This document shows positions 41,766 to 54,200 of a stretch of DNA of 64,000 bases, piece by piece. Within the stretch, counting starts at the first letter, position 1; each line of letters begins with the position of its first letter. A model generated the notes under the pieces. The model worked only from the letters and a program-made list of their open reading frames with translations. It did no database searches and had not been told where the DNA came from. The stretch comes from Euptelea pleiosperma (taxonomy: Eukaryota > Streptophyta > Magnoliopsida > Ranunculales > Eupteleaceae). The stretch lies in assembly GCA_035048495.1 (NCBI GenBank), contig JASUTR010000141.1, positions 434,001 to 498,000 on the forward strand. The letters are read 5' to 3'. The position numbers and the translations under genes are program-made.

Positions 41766-44700
41766 TCAAATTGGACTCAGTTTGTGAGTTACATTCCGAA
41801 GACTATAACTTGTGACTTTTTTGCAACCGGACCTCATAATTAGACTCATACTCTTCCATTACTATTGTTTCAACATATTTGAAGTGTTGGAACAAGATTC
41901 GGGACAGTCGAAACAAGTTAGCTCCATCCGTTCGTCAACGTCTCAAATTGGACTCAATTTCTGTGTTACATTCCGAAGCCTATAACTTGTGACTTTTTCG
42001 CAACCGGACCTCATAATTAGACTCAAACTCTTCCATTACTATTGTTTTAACAGATTTGAAGTGTTGGAACAATATTTGGGACAGTCGAAACAAGTTAGCT
42101 CCATCCGTACGTCAACGTCTCAAATTAGACTCAGTTTCTGTGTTGCATTCCGAAGCCTATAACTTGTGACTTTTTCGCAACCGGACCTCGTAATTGGACT
42201 CAAACTCTTCTATTACTATTGTTTCAACACATTTGATGTGTTGGAACAAGATTCGGGACGGTCGAAACAAGTTAGCTCCATCCGTGCGTCAACGTCTCAA
42301 ATTGGACTCAGTTTGTGTGTTACATTCCGAAGCCTATAACTTGTGACTTTTTCGCCACCGGAACTCGTAATTGGACTCAAACTCTTGTATTACTATTATT
42401 TCAACACATTTGATGTGTTGGAACAAGATTCGGGACGGTCGAAACTAGTTAGCTCCATCCGTTCGTCAATGTCTCAAATTGGACTCAGTTTGTGAGTTAC
42501 ATTCCGAAGCCTATAACTTGTGACTTTTTTGCAACCGGACCTCATAATTAGACTCATACTCTTCCATTACAATTGTTTCAACATATTTGAAGTGTTGGAA
42601 CAAGATTCGGGACAGTCGAAACAAGTTAGCTCCATCCGTTCGTCAAAGTTTCAAATTGGACTCAGTTTGTGTTACATTCTGAAGCCTATAACTTGTGACT
42701 TTTTCGCAACCGGACCTCATAATTAGACTCAAACTCTTCCATTACTATTGTTTCAACAGATTTGAAGTGTGGGAACAATATTTGGGACAGTCGAAACAAG
42801 TTAGCTCCATCCGTACGTCAATGTCTCAAATTGGACTCAGTTTCTGTGTTGCATTCCGAAGTCTATAACTTGTGACTTTTTCGCAACCGGACCTCGTGAT
42901 TGGACTCAAACTCTTCTATTACTATTGTTTCAACACATTTGAAGTGTTGAAACAAGATTCGGGATAGTCAAAATAAGTTAGCTCCATCCGTTCGTCAACG
43001 TCTCAAATTGGACTCAGTTTGTGTGTTACGTTCCTAAGCCTATAACTTGTGACTTTTTCGCAACCGGACCTCGTAATTGGACTCAAACTCTTCTATTACT
43101 ATTGTTTCAACAGATTTGAAGTGTTGGAATAATATTTGGGACAGTCGAAACAAGTTAGCTCCATCCGTACGTCAATGTCTCAAATTGGACTCAGTTTCTG
43201 TGTTGCATTCCGAAGTCTATAACTTGTGACTTTTTCGCAACCGGACCTCGTGATTGGACTCAAACTCTTCTATTACTATTGTTTCAACACATTTGAAGTG
43301 TTGAAACAAGATTCGGGACAGTCGAAACAAGTTAGCTCCATCCGTTCGTCAACGTCTCAAATTGGACTCAGTTTGTGAGTTACATTCCGAAGCCTATAAC
43401 TTGTGACTTTTTTGCAACCGGACCTCATAATTAGACTCATACTCTTCCATTACTATTGTTTCAACATATTTGAAGTGTTGGAACAAGATTCGGGACAGTC
43501 GAAACAAGTTAGCTCCATCCGTTCGTCAACGTCTCAAATTGGACTCAATTTCTGTGTTACATTCCGAAGCCTATAACTTGTGACTTTTTCGCAACCGGAC
43601 CTCATAATTAGACTCAAACTCTTCCATTACTATTGTTTTAACAGATTTGAAGTGTTGGAACAATATTTGGGACAGTCGAAACAAGTTAGCTCCATCCGTA
43701 CGTCAACGTCTCGAATTAGACTCAGTTTCTGTGTTGCATTCCGAAGCCTATAACTTGTGACTTTTTCGCAACCGGACCTCGTAATTGGACTCAAACTCTT
43801 CTATTACTATTGTTTCAACACATTTGATGTGTTGGAACAAGATTCGGGACGGTCGAAACAAGTTAGCTCCATCCGTGCGTCAACGTCTCAAATTGGACTC
43901 AGTTTGTGTGTTACATTCCGAAGCCTATAACTTGTGACTTTTTCGCAACCGGACCTCATAATTAGACTCAAACTCTTCCATTACTATTGTTTTAACAGAT
44001 TTGAAGTGTTGGAACAATATTTGGGACAGTCGAAACAAGTTAGCTCCATCCGTACGTCAACGTCTCAAATTAGACTCAGTTTCTGTGTTGCATTCCGAAG
44101 CCTATAACTTGTGACTTTTTCGCAACCGGACCTCGTAATTGGACTCAAACTCTTCTATTACTATTGTTTCAACACATTTGATGTGTTGGAACAAGATTCG
44201 GGACGGTCGAAACAAGTTAGCTCCATCCGTGCGTCAACGTCTCAAATTGGACTCAGTTTGTGTGTTACATTCCGAAGCCTATAACTTGTGACTTTTTCGC
44301 CACCGGAACTCGTAATTGGACTCAAACTCTTGTATTACTATTATTTCAACACATTTGATGTGTTGGAACAAGATTCGGGACGGTCGAAACTAGTTAGCTC
44401 CATCCGTTCGTCAACGTCTCAAATTGGACTCAGTTTGTGAGTTACATTCCGAAGCCTATAACTTGTGACTTTTTTGCAACCGGACCTCATAATTAGACTC
44501 ATACTCTTCCATTACAATTGTTTCAACATATTTGAAGTGTTGGAACAAGATTCGGGACAGTCGAAACAAGTTAGCTCCATCCGTTCGTCAAAGTCTCAAA
44601 TTGGACTCAGTTTCTGTGTTACATTCTGAAGCCTATAACTTGTGACTTTTTCGCAACCGGACCTCATAATTAGACTCATACTCTTCCATTACTATTGTTT

Positions 44701-47700
44701 CAACATATTTGAAGTGTTGGAACAAGATTCGGGACTGTCGAAACAAGTTAGCTCCGTCCGTTCGTCAACGTCTCAAATTGGACTCAGTTTCTGTGTTGCA
44801 TTCCGAAGCCTATAACTTGTGACTTTTTCGCAACCGGACCTCGTGATTGGACTCAAACTCTTCTATAACTATTGTTTCAACACATTCGTTGTGTTGGAAC
44901 AAGATTCGGGACGGTCGAAACAAGTTAGCTCCATCCGTGCGTCAACGTCTCAAATTGGACTCAGTTTGTGTGTTACATTCCTAAGCCTATAACTTGTGAC
45001 TTTTTCGCAACCGGACCTCGTAATTGGACTCAAACTCTTCTATTACTAATGTTTCAACAGATTTGAAGTGTTGGAATAAGATTTGGGACAGTCGAAACAA
45101 GTTAGCTCCATCCGTGCATCAACGTCTCAAATTCGACTCAATTTGTGTGTAACATTCTGAAGCATATAACTTGTGACTTTGTCGCAATCAGACCTCGTAA
45201 TTTTACTCAAACTCTTCCATTATTATTGTTTCAACACATTTGAAGTATTGGAACATGATTCGGGACAGGCAAAACAAGTTAGCTCCATCTGTTCGTCAAC
45301 ATCTCAAATTGGACATAGTTTGTGTGTTACATTCCGAAGCCAATAACTTGTGACTTTTTCGAAACCGAACCTCGTAATTGGACTCAAACTCTTGTATTAC
45401 TATTATTTCAACACATTTGATGTGTTGGAACAACATTCGGGACGGTCGAAACAAGTTAGCTCCATCCGTTCGTCATCGTCTCAAATTGGACTCAGTTTGT
45501 GTGTTACGTTCCGAACCCTATAACTTGTGACTTTTTCGCAACCGGAGCTCGTAATTGGACTCGAACTCTTCCATTACTATTGTTTCATCACATTTGAAGT
45601 GGTGGAACAAGATTCGTGACAGTCGAAACAAGTTAGCTCCATCCGTGCGTCAACGTCTCAAATTGGACTCAGTTTGTGTGTTACATTCCGAACCTATAAC
45701 TTGAGACCTTTTCGCAACCGGACCTCGTAATTGGACTCAGACTCTTGTATTACAAATAAATCAACACATTTGATGTGTTGGAACAAGATTCGGGACAGTC
45801 AAAATAAGTTTGCTCCTTCCGTTCGTCAACGTCTCAAATTGGACTCAGTTTGTGAGTTACATTCCGAAGCCTATAACTTGTGACTTTTTTGCAACCGGAC
45901 CTCATAATTAGACTCATACTCTTCCATTACTATTGTTTCAACATATTTGAAGTGTTGGAACAAGATTCGGGACAGTCGAAACAAGTTAGCTCCATCCGTT
46001 CGTCAACGTCTCAAATTGGACTCAATTTCTGTGTTACATTCCGAAGCCTATAACTTGTGACTTTTTCGCAACCGGACCTCATAATTAGACTCAAACTCTT
46101 CCATTACTATTGTTTTAACAGATTTGAAGTGTTGGAACAATATTTGGAACAGTCGAAACAAGTTAGCTCCATCCGTACGTCAACGTCTCAAATTAGACTC
46201 AGTTTCTGTGTTGCATTCCGAAGCCTATAACTTGTGACTTTTTCGCAACCGGACCTCGTAATTGGACTCAAACTCTTCTATTACTATTGTTTCAACACAT
46301 TTGATGTGTTGGAACAAGATTCGGGACGGTCGAAACAAGTTAGCTCCATCCGTGCGTCAACGTCTCAAATTGGACTCAGTTTGTGTGTTACATTCCGAAG
46401 CCTATAACTTGTGACTTTTTCGCAACCGGACCTCATAATTAGACTCAAACTCTTCCATTACTATTGTTTTAACAGATTTGAAGTGTTGGAACAATATTTG
46501 GGACAGTCGAAACAAGTTAGCTCCATCCGTTCGTCAACGTCTCAAATTGGACTCAGTTTGTGAGTTACATTCCGAAGCCTATAACTTGTGACTTTTTTGC
46601 AACCGGACCTCATAATTAGACTCTTACTCTTCCATTACAATTGTTTCAACATATTTGAAGTGTTGGAACAAGATTCGGGACAGTCGAAACAAGTTAGCTC
46701 CATCCGTTCGTCAAAGTCTCAAATTGGACTCAGTTTCTGTGTTACATTCTGAAGCCTATAACTTGTGACTTTTTCGCAACCGGACCTCATAATTAGACTC
46801 ATACTCTTCCATTACTATTGTTTCAACATATTTGAAGTGTTGGAACAAGATTCGGGACTGTCGAAACAAGTTAGCTCCGTCCGTTCGTCAACGTCTCAAA
46901 TTGGACTCAGTTTCTGTGTTGCATTCCGAAGCCTATAACTTGTGACTTTTTCGCAACCGGACCTCGTGATTGGACTCAAACTCTTCTATAACTATTGTTT
47001 CAACACATTCGTTGTGTTGGAACAAGATTCGGGACGGTCGAAACAAGTTAGCTCCATCCGTGCGTCAACGTCTCAAATTGGACTCAGTTTGTGTGTTACA
47101 TTCCTAAGCCTATAACTTGTGACTTTTTCGCAACCGGACCTCGTAATTGGACTCAAACTCTTCTATTACTATTGTTTCAACAGATTTGAAGTGTTGGAAT
47201 AAGATTTGGGACAGTCGAAACAAGTTAGCTCCATCCGTGCATCAACGTCTCAAATTCGACTCAATTTGTGTGTAACATTCTGAAGCATATAACTTGTGAC
47301 TTTGTCGCAATCAGACCTCGTAATTTTACTCAAACTCTTCCATTATTATTGTTTCAACACATTTGAAGTATTGGAACATGATTCGGGACAGGCAAAACAA
47401 GTTAGCTCCATCTGTTCGTCAACGTCTCAAATTGGACTCAGTTTGTGTGTTACATTCCGAAGCTTATAACTTGTGACTTTTTCGCAACCGGACCTCGTAA
47501 TTGGACTCAAACTCTTGTATTACTATTATTTCAACACATTTGATGTGTTGGAACAAGATTCGGGACGGTCGAAACTAGTTAGCTCCATCCGTTCGTCAAC
47601 GTCTCAAATTGGACTCAGTTTGTGTATTACATTCCGAAGCCTATAACTTGTGACTTTTTTGCAATCGGACCTCATAATTAGACTCATACTCTTCCATTAC

Positions 47701-50381
47701 TATTGTTTCAACATATTTGAAGTGTTGGAAAAAGATTCGGGACTGTCGAAACAAGTTAGCTCCATCCGTTCGTCAACGTCTCAAATTGGACTCAGTTTCT
47801 GTGTTGCATTCCGAAGCCTATAACTTGTGACTTTTTCGCAACCGGACCTCGTGATTGGACTCAAACTCTTCTATAACTATTGTTTCAACACATTCGTTGT
47901 GTTGGAACAAGATTCGGGACGGTCGAAACAAGTTAGCTCCATCCGTGCGTCAACGTCTCAAATTGGACTCAGTTTGTGTGTTACATTCCTAAGCCTATAA
48001 CTTGTGACTTTTTCGCAACCGGACCTCGTAATTGGACTCAAACTCTTCTATTAGTATTGTTTCAACAGATTTGAAGTGTTGGAATAAGATTTGGGACAGT
48101 CGAAACAAGTTAGCTCCATCCGTGCATCAACGTCTCAAATTCGACTCAATTTGTGTGTAACATTCTGAAGCATATAACTTGTGACTTTGTCGCAATCAGA
48201 CCTCGTAATTTTACTCAAACTCTTCCATTATTATTGTTTCAACACATTTGAAGTATTGGAACATGATTCGGGACAGGCAAAACAAGTTAGCTCCATCCGT
48301 TCGTCAAAGTCTCAAATTGGACTCAGTTTCTGTGTTACATTCTGAAGCCTATAACTTGTGACTTTTTCGCAACCGGACCTCATAATTAGACTCAAACTCT
48401 TCCATTACTATTGTTTTAACAGATTTGAAGTGTTGGAACAATATTTGGGACAGTCGAAACAAGTTAGCTCCATCCGTGCGTCAACGTCTCAAATTGGACT
48501 CAGTTTGTGTGTTACATTCCGAAGCTTATAACTTGTGACTTTTTCGCAACCGGACCTCGTAATTAGACTCAAACTCTTGTATTACTATTATTTCAACACA
48601 TTTGATGTGTTGGAACAACATTCGGGACGGTCGAAACAAGTTAGCTCCATCCGTTCGTCATCGTCTCAAATTGGACTCAGTTTGTGTGTTACGTTCCGAA
48701 CCCTATAACTTGTGACTTTTTCGCAACCGGAGCTCGTAATTGGACTCGAACTCTTCCATTACTATTGTTTCATCACATTTGAAGTGGTGGAACAAGATTC
48801 GTGACAGTCGAAACAAGTTAGCTCCATCCGTGCGTCAACGTCTCAAATTGGACTCAGTTTGTGTGTTACATTCCGAACCTATAACTTGAGACTTTTTCGC
48901 AACCGGACCTCGTAATTGGACTCAGACTCTTGTATTACAAATAAATCAACACATTTGATGTGTTGGAACAAGATTCGGGACAGTCAAAATAAGTTTGCTC
49001 CATCCGTTCGTCAACGTCTCAAATTGGACTCAGTTTGTGAGTTACATTCCGAAGCCTATAACTTGTGACTTTTTTGCAACCGGACCTCATAATTAGACTC
49101 ATACTCTTCCATTACTATTGTTTCAACATATTTGAAGTGTTGGAACAAGATTCGGGACAGTCAAAACAAGTTAGCTCCATCCGTTCGTCAACGTCTCAAA
49201 TTGGACTCAATTTCTGTGTTACATTCCGAAGCCTATAACTTGTGACTTTTTCGCAACCGGACCTCATAATTAGACTCAAACTCTTCCATTACTATTGTTT
49301 CAACATATTTGAAGTGTTGGAACAAGATTCGGGACTGTCGAAACAAGTTAGCTCCGTCCGTTCGTCAACGTCTCAAATTGGACTCAGTTTCTGTGTTGCA
49401 TTCCGAAGCCTATAACTTGTGACTTTTTCGCAACCGGACCTCGTAATTGGACTCAAACTCTTGTATTACTATTATTTCAACACATTTGATGTGTTGGAAC
49501 AAGATTCGAGACGTTCGAAACAAGTTAGCTCCATCCGTGCGTCAACGTCTCAAATTGGACTCAGTTTGTGTGTTACATTCCGAAGCCTATAACTTGTGAC
49601 TTTTTCGCAACCGGACCTCATAATTAGACTCAAACTCTTCCATTGCAATTGTTTTAACAGATTTGAAGTGTTGGAACAATATTTGGGACAGTCGAAACAA
49701 GTTAGCTCCATCCGTGCGTCAACGTCTCAAATTGGACTCAGTTTGTGTGTTACATTCCGAAGCTTATAACTTGTGACTTTTTCGCAACCGGACCTCGTAA
49801 TTGGACTCAAACTCTTGTATTACTATTATTTCAACACATTTGATGTGTTGGAACAAGATTCGGGACGGTCGAAACTAGTTAGCTCCATCCGTGCGTCAAC
49901 GTCTCAAATTGGACTCAGTTTGTGTGTTACATTCCGAAGCCTATAACTTGTGACTTTTTTGCAATCGGACCTCATAATTAGACTCATACTCTTCCATTAC
50001 TATTGTTTCAACATATTTGAAGTGTTGGAACAAGATTCGGGACTGTCGAAACAAGTTAGCTCCGTCCGTTCGTCAACGTCTCAAATTCGACTCAATTTGT
50101 GTGTAACATTCCGAACCCTATAACTTGTGACTTTGTCGCAATCAGACCTCGTAATTTTACTCAAACTCTTCCATTATTATTATTTCCGAAGGCTATAACT
50201 TGTGACTTTTTGTCGCATTGTGACTTGTTACATTCCGAAGGCTATAACTTGTGACTTTTTCGCAACCGGACCTCGTAATTGGACTCAAACTCTTGTATTA
50301 CTATTATTTCAACACATTTGATGTGTTGGAACAAGATTCGGGACGGTCGAAACTAGTTAGCTCCATCCGTTCGTCAACGTC
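41766..50381. repeat. Third-cycle block, 8.6 kb
   Basis: Block in the slot where a third 9.0-kb block would be expected. Its content matches the 7.9-kb type: it has the GTTTGTGTATT monomer at 47627 and ends with the same monomer order. It is longer by 706 bp, explained by four extra monomers at 44064 to about 44771, between the TCGAATTAG monomer (43710) and the ATTCCTAAG monomer (44949). It ends with a rearranged segment at 50081-50381. A few private point changes (CTCCTTCC near 45812, TATTTGGAAC near 46141) show slight divergence. Confidence 0.8.
50081..50381. repeat. Rearranged satellite segment, copy 7
   Basis: Same junctions as at 29539-29839, with the jump at 50183. Last copy in the window; none is visible to the right of the LINE. 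Confidence 0.88.
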
Positions 50382-51171
50382 TCAAATTGGACTCAGTTTG
50401 TGAGTTACATTCCGAAGCCTATAACTTGTGACTTTTTTGCAACCGGACCTCATAATTAGACTCATACTCTTCCATTACTATTGTTTCAACATATTTGAAG
50501 TGTTGGAACAAGATTCGGGACAGTCGAAACAAGTTAGCTCCATCCGTACGTCAACGTCTCAAATTAGACCCAGTTTCTGTGTTGCATTCCGAAGCCTATA
50601 ACTTGTGACTTTTTCGTAACCGGACCTCGTAATTGGACTCAAACTCTTCTATTACTATTGTTTCAACACATTTGATGTGTTGGAACAAGATTCGGGACGG
50701 TCGAAACAAGTTAGCTCCATCCGTGCGTCAACGTCTCAAATTGGACTCAGTTTGTGTGTTACATTCCTAAGCCTATAACTTGTGACTTTTTCGCAACCGG
50801 ACCTCGTAATTGGACTCAAACTCTTCTATTACTATTGTTTCAACAGATTTGAAGTGTTGGAACAAGATTCGGGACGGTCGAAACAAGTTAGCTCTATCCG
50901 TGCGTCAACGTCTCAAATTGGACTCAGTTTGTGTGTTACATTCCGAAGCCTATAACTTGTGACTTTTTCGCAACCGGACCTCGTAATTGGACTCAAACTC
51001 TTGTATTACTATTATTTCAACACATTTGATGTGTTGGAACAAGATTCGGGACGGTCGAAACTAGTTAGCTTCATCCGTTCGTCAACGTCTCAAATTGGAC
51101 TCAGTTTGTGTGTTACAATCCGAAGCCTATAACTTGTGACTTTTTTGGAACCGGACCTCATAATTAGACTC
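50382..51171. repeat. Satellite tail before the LINE
   Basis: Four complete monomers and the first 82 bp of a fifth: A at 50382, a C-type with GACCCAG, an ATTCCTAAG-type, a D-type, then an A-type starting at 51090. The last one has private changes (ACAATCC, TTTTTTGGAACC). The 82-bp stub is continued by the sequence beginning at 57041 on the other side of the LINE. Confidence 0.85.
51156..51171. repeat. Target-site duplication, left copy
   Basis: CCTCATAATTAGACTC, identical to 57025-57040 over 16 bp. It is satellite sequence (monomer positions 67-82 of an A-type unit) and lies directly against the poly(A) tail of the LINE. Confidence 0.93.
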
Positions 51172-51185
51172 TTTTTTTTTTTTTT
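51172..51185 (-). other. LINE poly(A) tail
   Basis: Fourteen T's on the plus strand, that is A14 at the 3' end of the element, abutting the left target-site duplication. This is the expected product of target-primed reverse transcription of a polyadenylated L1 RNA. Confidence 0.92.
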
Positions 51186-51230
51186 GGGAATTAAGCGTGG
51201 GGTTAGGCGGACCCCTACCTGACCTTAAAT
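51186..51230 (-). other. LINE 3' UTR with small hairpin
   Basis: Forty-five bases between the ORF2 stop (TGA at 51231-51233) and the tail. They contain GGGGT and ACCCC separated by 7 nt, which can pair as a short stem-loop near the RNA 3' end. Some LINEs are known to need a 3' stem-loop for recognition by their reverse transcriptase; whether this one does is inference. Confidence 0.6.
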
Positions 51231-54200
51231 TCAACTTCGTAAATACAAACGGCCTGAGGCATCTTCAGAAAGAATGATGCTCAGATCCGATGGGAAGGAA
51301 GAAGGAGATAATATATTACATCCAATAGTTTGTACCATAGCTGCAAGGAGGTCGGCAGCTCTATTGACCTCTCGAAAAACATGAACTATCTCAAAAGAAA
51401 CCAATTGTGCACAGCTTTGATTTATAGATAAGACCAGCTTCCGAGCTTGCCATGGAATGATCATATTGCCTTTAATAATGCCAACTGCTTGGGCTGAATC
51501 GGAAGCAATTTGAATCGAAGTAACACCTCGTGACAAAGCTATGGATAGTCCTATGGAAATAGCTTGTAATTCATGGAAGATGATAGAAACCTTGGAGCAG
51601 CCACCTGCAAATGCAAAGAGTGCTATGCCGTTACTATCTCGAAGGATGCCTCCATAACCAGCCGTATGATCTCTGAAAGACCCATCAGTGTTGAGGAGCC
51701 AGAAAGTTGGAGAAGGAGCAATCCATTTGCAAGCAAGAGGAGTGCTGTGGATATATGTAATTGGAATCCTCCAGGATTCAAAAAATTCTCTATTCCGTCC
51801 AGAATCGTCCACTTTAAGTTCCAGAGAACTAAGTCGAGTTCTAGTGACATCAATAATTTGCTGGAAAATCCTCTCTTTAGGTAAGAAGGAATTCTGGAAA
51901 ATCCGCATATTTCTTTCCTGCCATATTATGTAGATAGATGCATTAAAAGCAACTTGCATTACTAAAGAAATAGAATCAGAACCGGTGATGTTGCTGAGTA
52001 TCCATTGAGCTTCAATGTTTGATGTAGCCACAGTTCTATTGTAGCGAGAAATCTTGAGGACTTGAGACCAAACATTTTTAGTGAAGGGACAGTCGAAGAA
52101 AAGATGCTTAACAGTTTCTTCCTCACTCCAGCAGAAGGTACATTTAAAGTTGTTTGTCACACGCCTAATGAAAGGCTTATCCTTTGTCATTAAGCCACCG
52201 GAAATAGCAAGCCAAGCTATAAAGCTATGTCGAGGTATAGAGAGCTTATTCCAAACAATGGTGCACCAGTCCACCTTATCGCTACAATGCCGGATGGATG
52301 CATAAGCTGATCCTAAAGAATAAATACCTGATGTTGAAGGAGTCCAGATAACATCGTCAGTGGGCATAAGAGGCTCTATATCAACTTCAGCAAGGTTACT
52401 CCAAACCTGATCGAGCTCGACAGTGTGAGCGAAAGGGATAGACCATTTGCTGTCCTCATCAATAAGGCAAGAAACTTTATCTTGAAGGTTAAGGCTGGTG
52501 TCAAAGCGTTGATTTCGTTTGAAGACGTCCAATAAAATACCTTTAGGATGCCATGGGTCATGCCAGAGGGAAGTGTTATGGCCATTTCCAATAAGGTGTA
52601 AGATCATCCCTTTAGCCAAATTACGAGAATCTAGAACTTTTCGCCAAACCCAAGAGCTATTCTGGGGTACTTCCATCGTCCAAAATTGCTTAGTTTTGAT
52701 AAGGTTGGTTCTAGTCCATCTTACCCAAAGACTATCAAGATTACTAGCTATGGCAAATGTATGCCTAAGCATAGCAGCATCGTTCCAAACTGACAAATTC
52801 TTCAATCCAAGACCTCCTTCAGACTTAGGATGACATATGACCGTCCAAGAAATAGGATGAGATTTTCTTAATAAGTCTGGTCCTCCCCATAGAAAACGCT
52901 CACAAAGCGATTCCATTTTCTTGATGATAAACTTTGGGAGAAGAAAGCAGAAGCTCCAATACAATTGGATGCTGTTTAGAACTGCCTTGATTAGCTCCAG
53001 CCTACCAGCAAAGGAAAGAAGTTTACCTTTCCAAGATTGAATCCGATTGGATAATCTGTCCAAAAGAGGCTGACAATCCATGGCTGACAATCTAGAAGAG
53101 ATCAAAGGTAATCCCAAGTATCTAATGGGGATAACACCTTCTTGAAACCCGAGGATATCAATGATTTCTTCTTTAATAGAGGCGTCAAGACCCGAACTGA
53201 AGAAGGTGCTCTTAGCTCTATTTGCTTCTAACCCCGATATAAGTTTGAAGAGATTTAAAGTGTCGTTAAGGGAAGCAGCTGACTGAACATCACCCCCGAA
53301 GAAGACCATGAGGTCATCAGCAAAACAAAGATGTGTAATGGTAGGATCCTTGCATCTAGGATGAAGCTTGAAGAGTCCATCACTAGCTTGTTGTTGTAAG
53401 AGTAAGTGGAAGACCTCCATAGCTAGCACAAAGATATAGGGAGAGATAGGATCTCCTTGTCTAATACCCTTACGACCTTCAAAGTAACCTTCCGGGCTAC
53501 CGTTAATAAGCACTGAATATTTAACAGTAGTCATGCAAATACGGATCCAATCGATGATATCTGGGTGGAAATTCAACTTATTGAGTAGAGCCACAATAAA
53601 GTCCCATCTGAGATTATCAAATGCCTTCTTGAGGTCGATTTTAACAGTGCAACGAGGAGGAATATCATCTTTGTGGTAGTTTCTGAACAGTTCATGACAT
53701 ATCTGAATGTTGTCGCTGATTCTTCTACCTTTGATGAAGGCAGATTGAGAAGAATCCACCAGAAAAGGAAGACAGGGCTTCAATCTGTTGGCAAGAACTT
53801 TCGAGATACATTTGTAGATAATATTACAGCAAGAGATAGGTCTGAAATCTGCAATAGAAGTGGGGTTACTCACCTTAGGAATAAGACATATGAAAGTCGA
53901 GTTAACTCCACAAGAAAGTTTATGCGAGCGGAAGAAATTCTGAATAGCTTTAAGAAAGTCAACTTTGATAATGTGCCAAGTCTTCTTAAAGAAGCAAGCA
54001 TTGAATCCATCAGGCCCCGGAGCCTTGGAATCTTCCATGCCAAAAAGCACTTTCTGTATCTCTTCATCCGTTATATTCACAGCCATCTCATTCTTCTGAG
54101 TGTCATTTAAAATATTCTTCATATGCAAAGAATTGATGATATCAACATTGTAGTCATCTACAACAGAACCAAGCTGTACTTTATAATAACTAAGGATTTC

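Larger units (their letters stand above)
1..51171. repeat. Left satellite array, ~177-bp monomer
   Basis: Head-to-tail array of one satellite family, all in one orientation. Monomer starts (taken at TCAAATTGG or TCAAATTAG) fall at 1, 178, 355, 531 and 708, and in the clean part at 20872, 21049, 21226, 21403 and 21580, so the unit is 177 bp. Subtypes differ at fixed sites: GTTTGTGAG with six T's before GCAACC (A), TTTTAACAG with AATATTTGGG (B), AATTAGACTC with GTTGCATTCC (C), and TGTATTACTATTATTT with ACTAGT (D). Several further variants occur. Each monomer carries an 11-bp box twice and an inverted repeat near its middle. The array ends inside an A-type monomer, at its position 82, where the LINE was inserted. 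I do not recognise the family. Centromeric or knob satellite is the likely role by length and organisation; this is inference. Confidence 0.97.

Noticed and set aside
1..51171. CRISPR array
   Set aside because: The repeats are contiguous 177-bp monomers with no unique spacers, next to a plant retrotransposon.
53673..54110. Plus-strand open frames inside the LINE (also 54561-55019 and 55630-56061)
   Set aside because: They are antisense shadows of ORF1 and ORF2, without recognisable motifs; the opposite strand carries clear domains.
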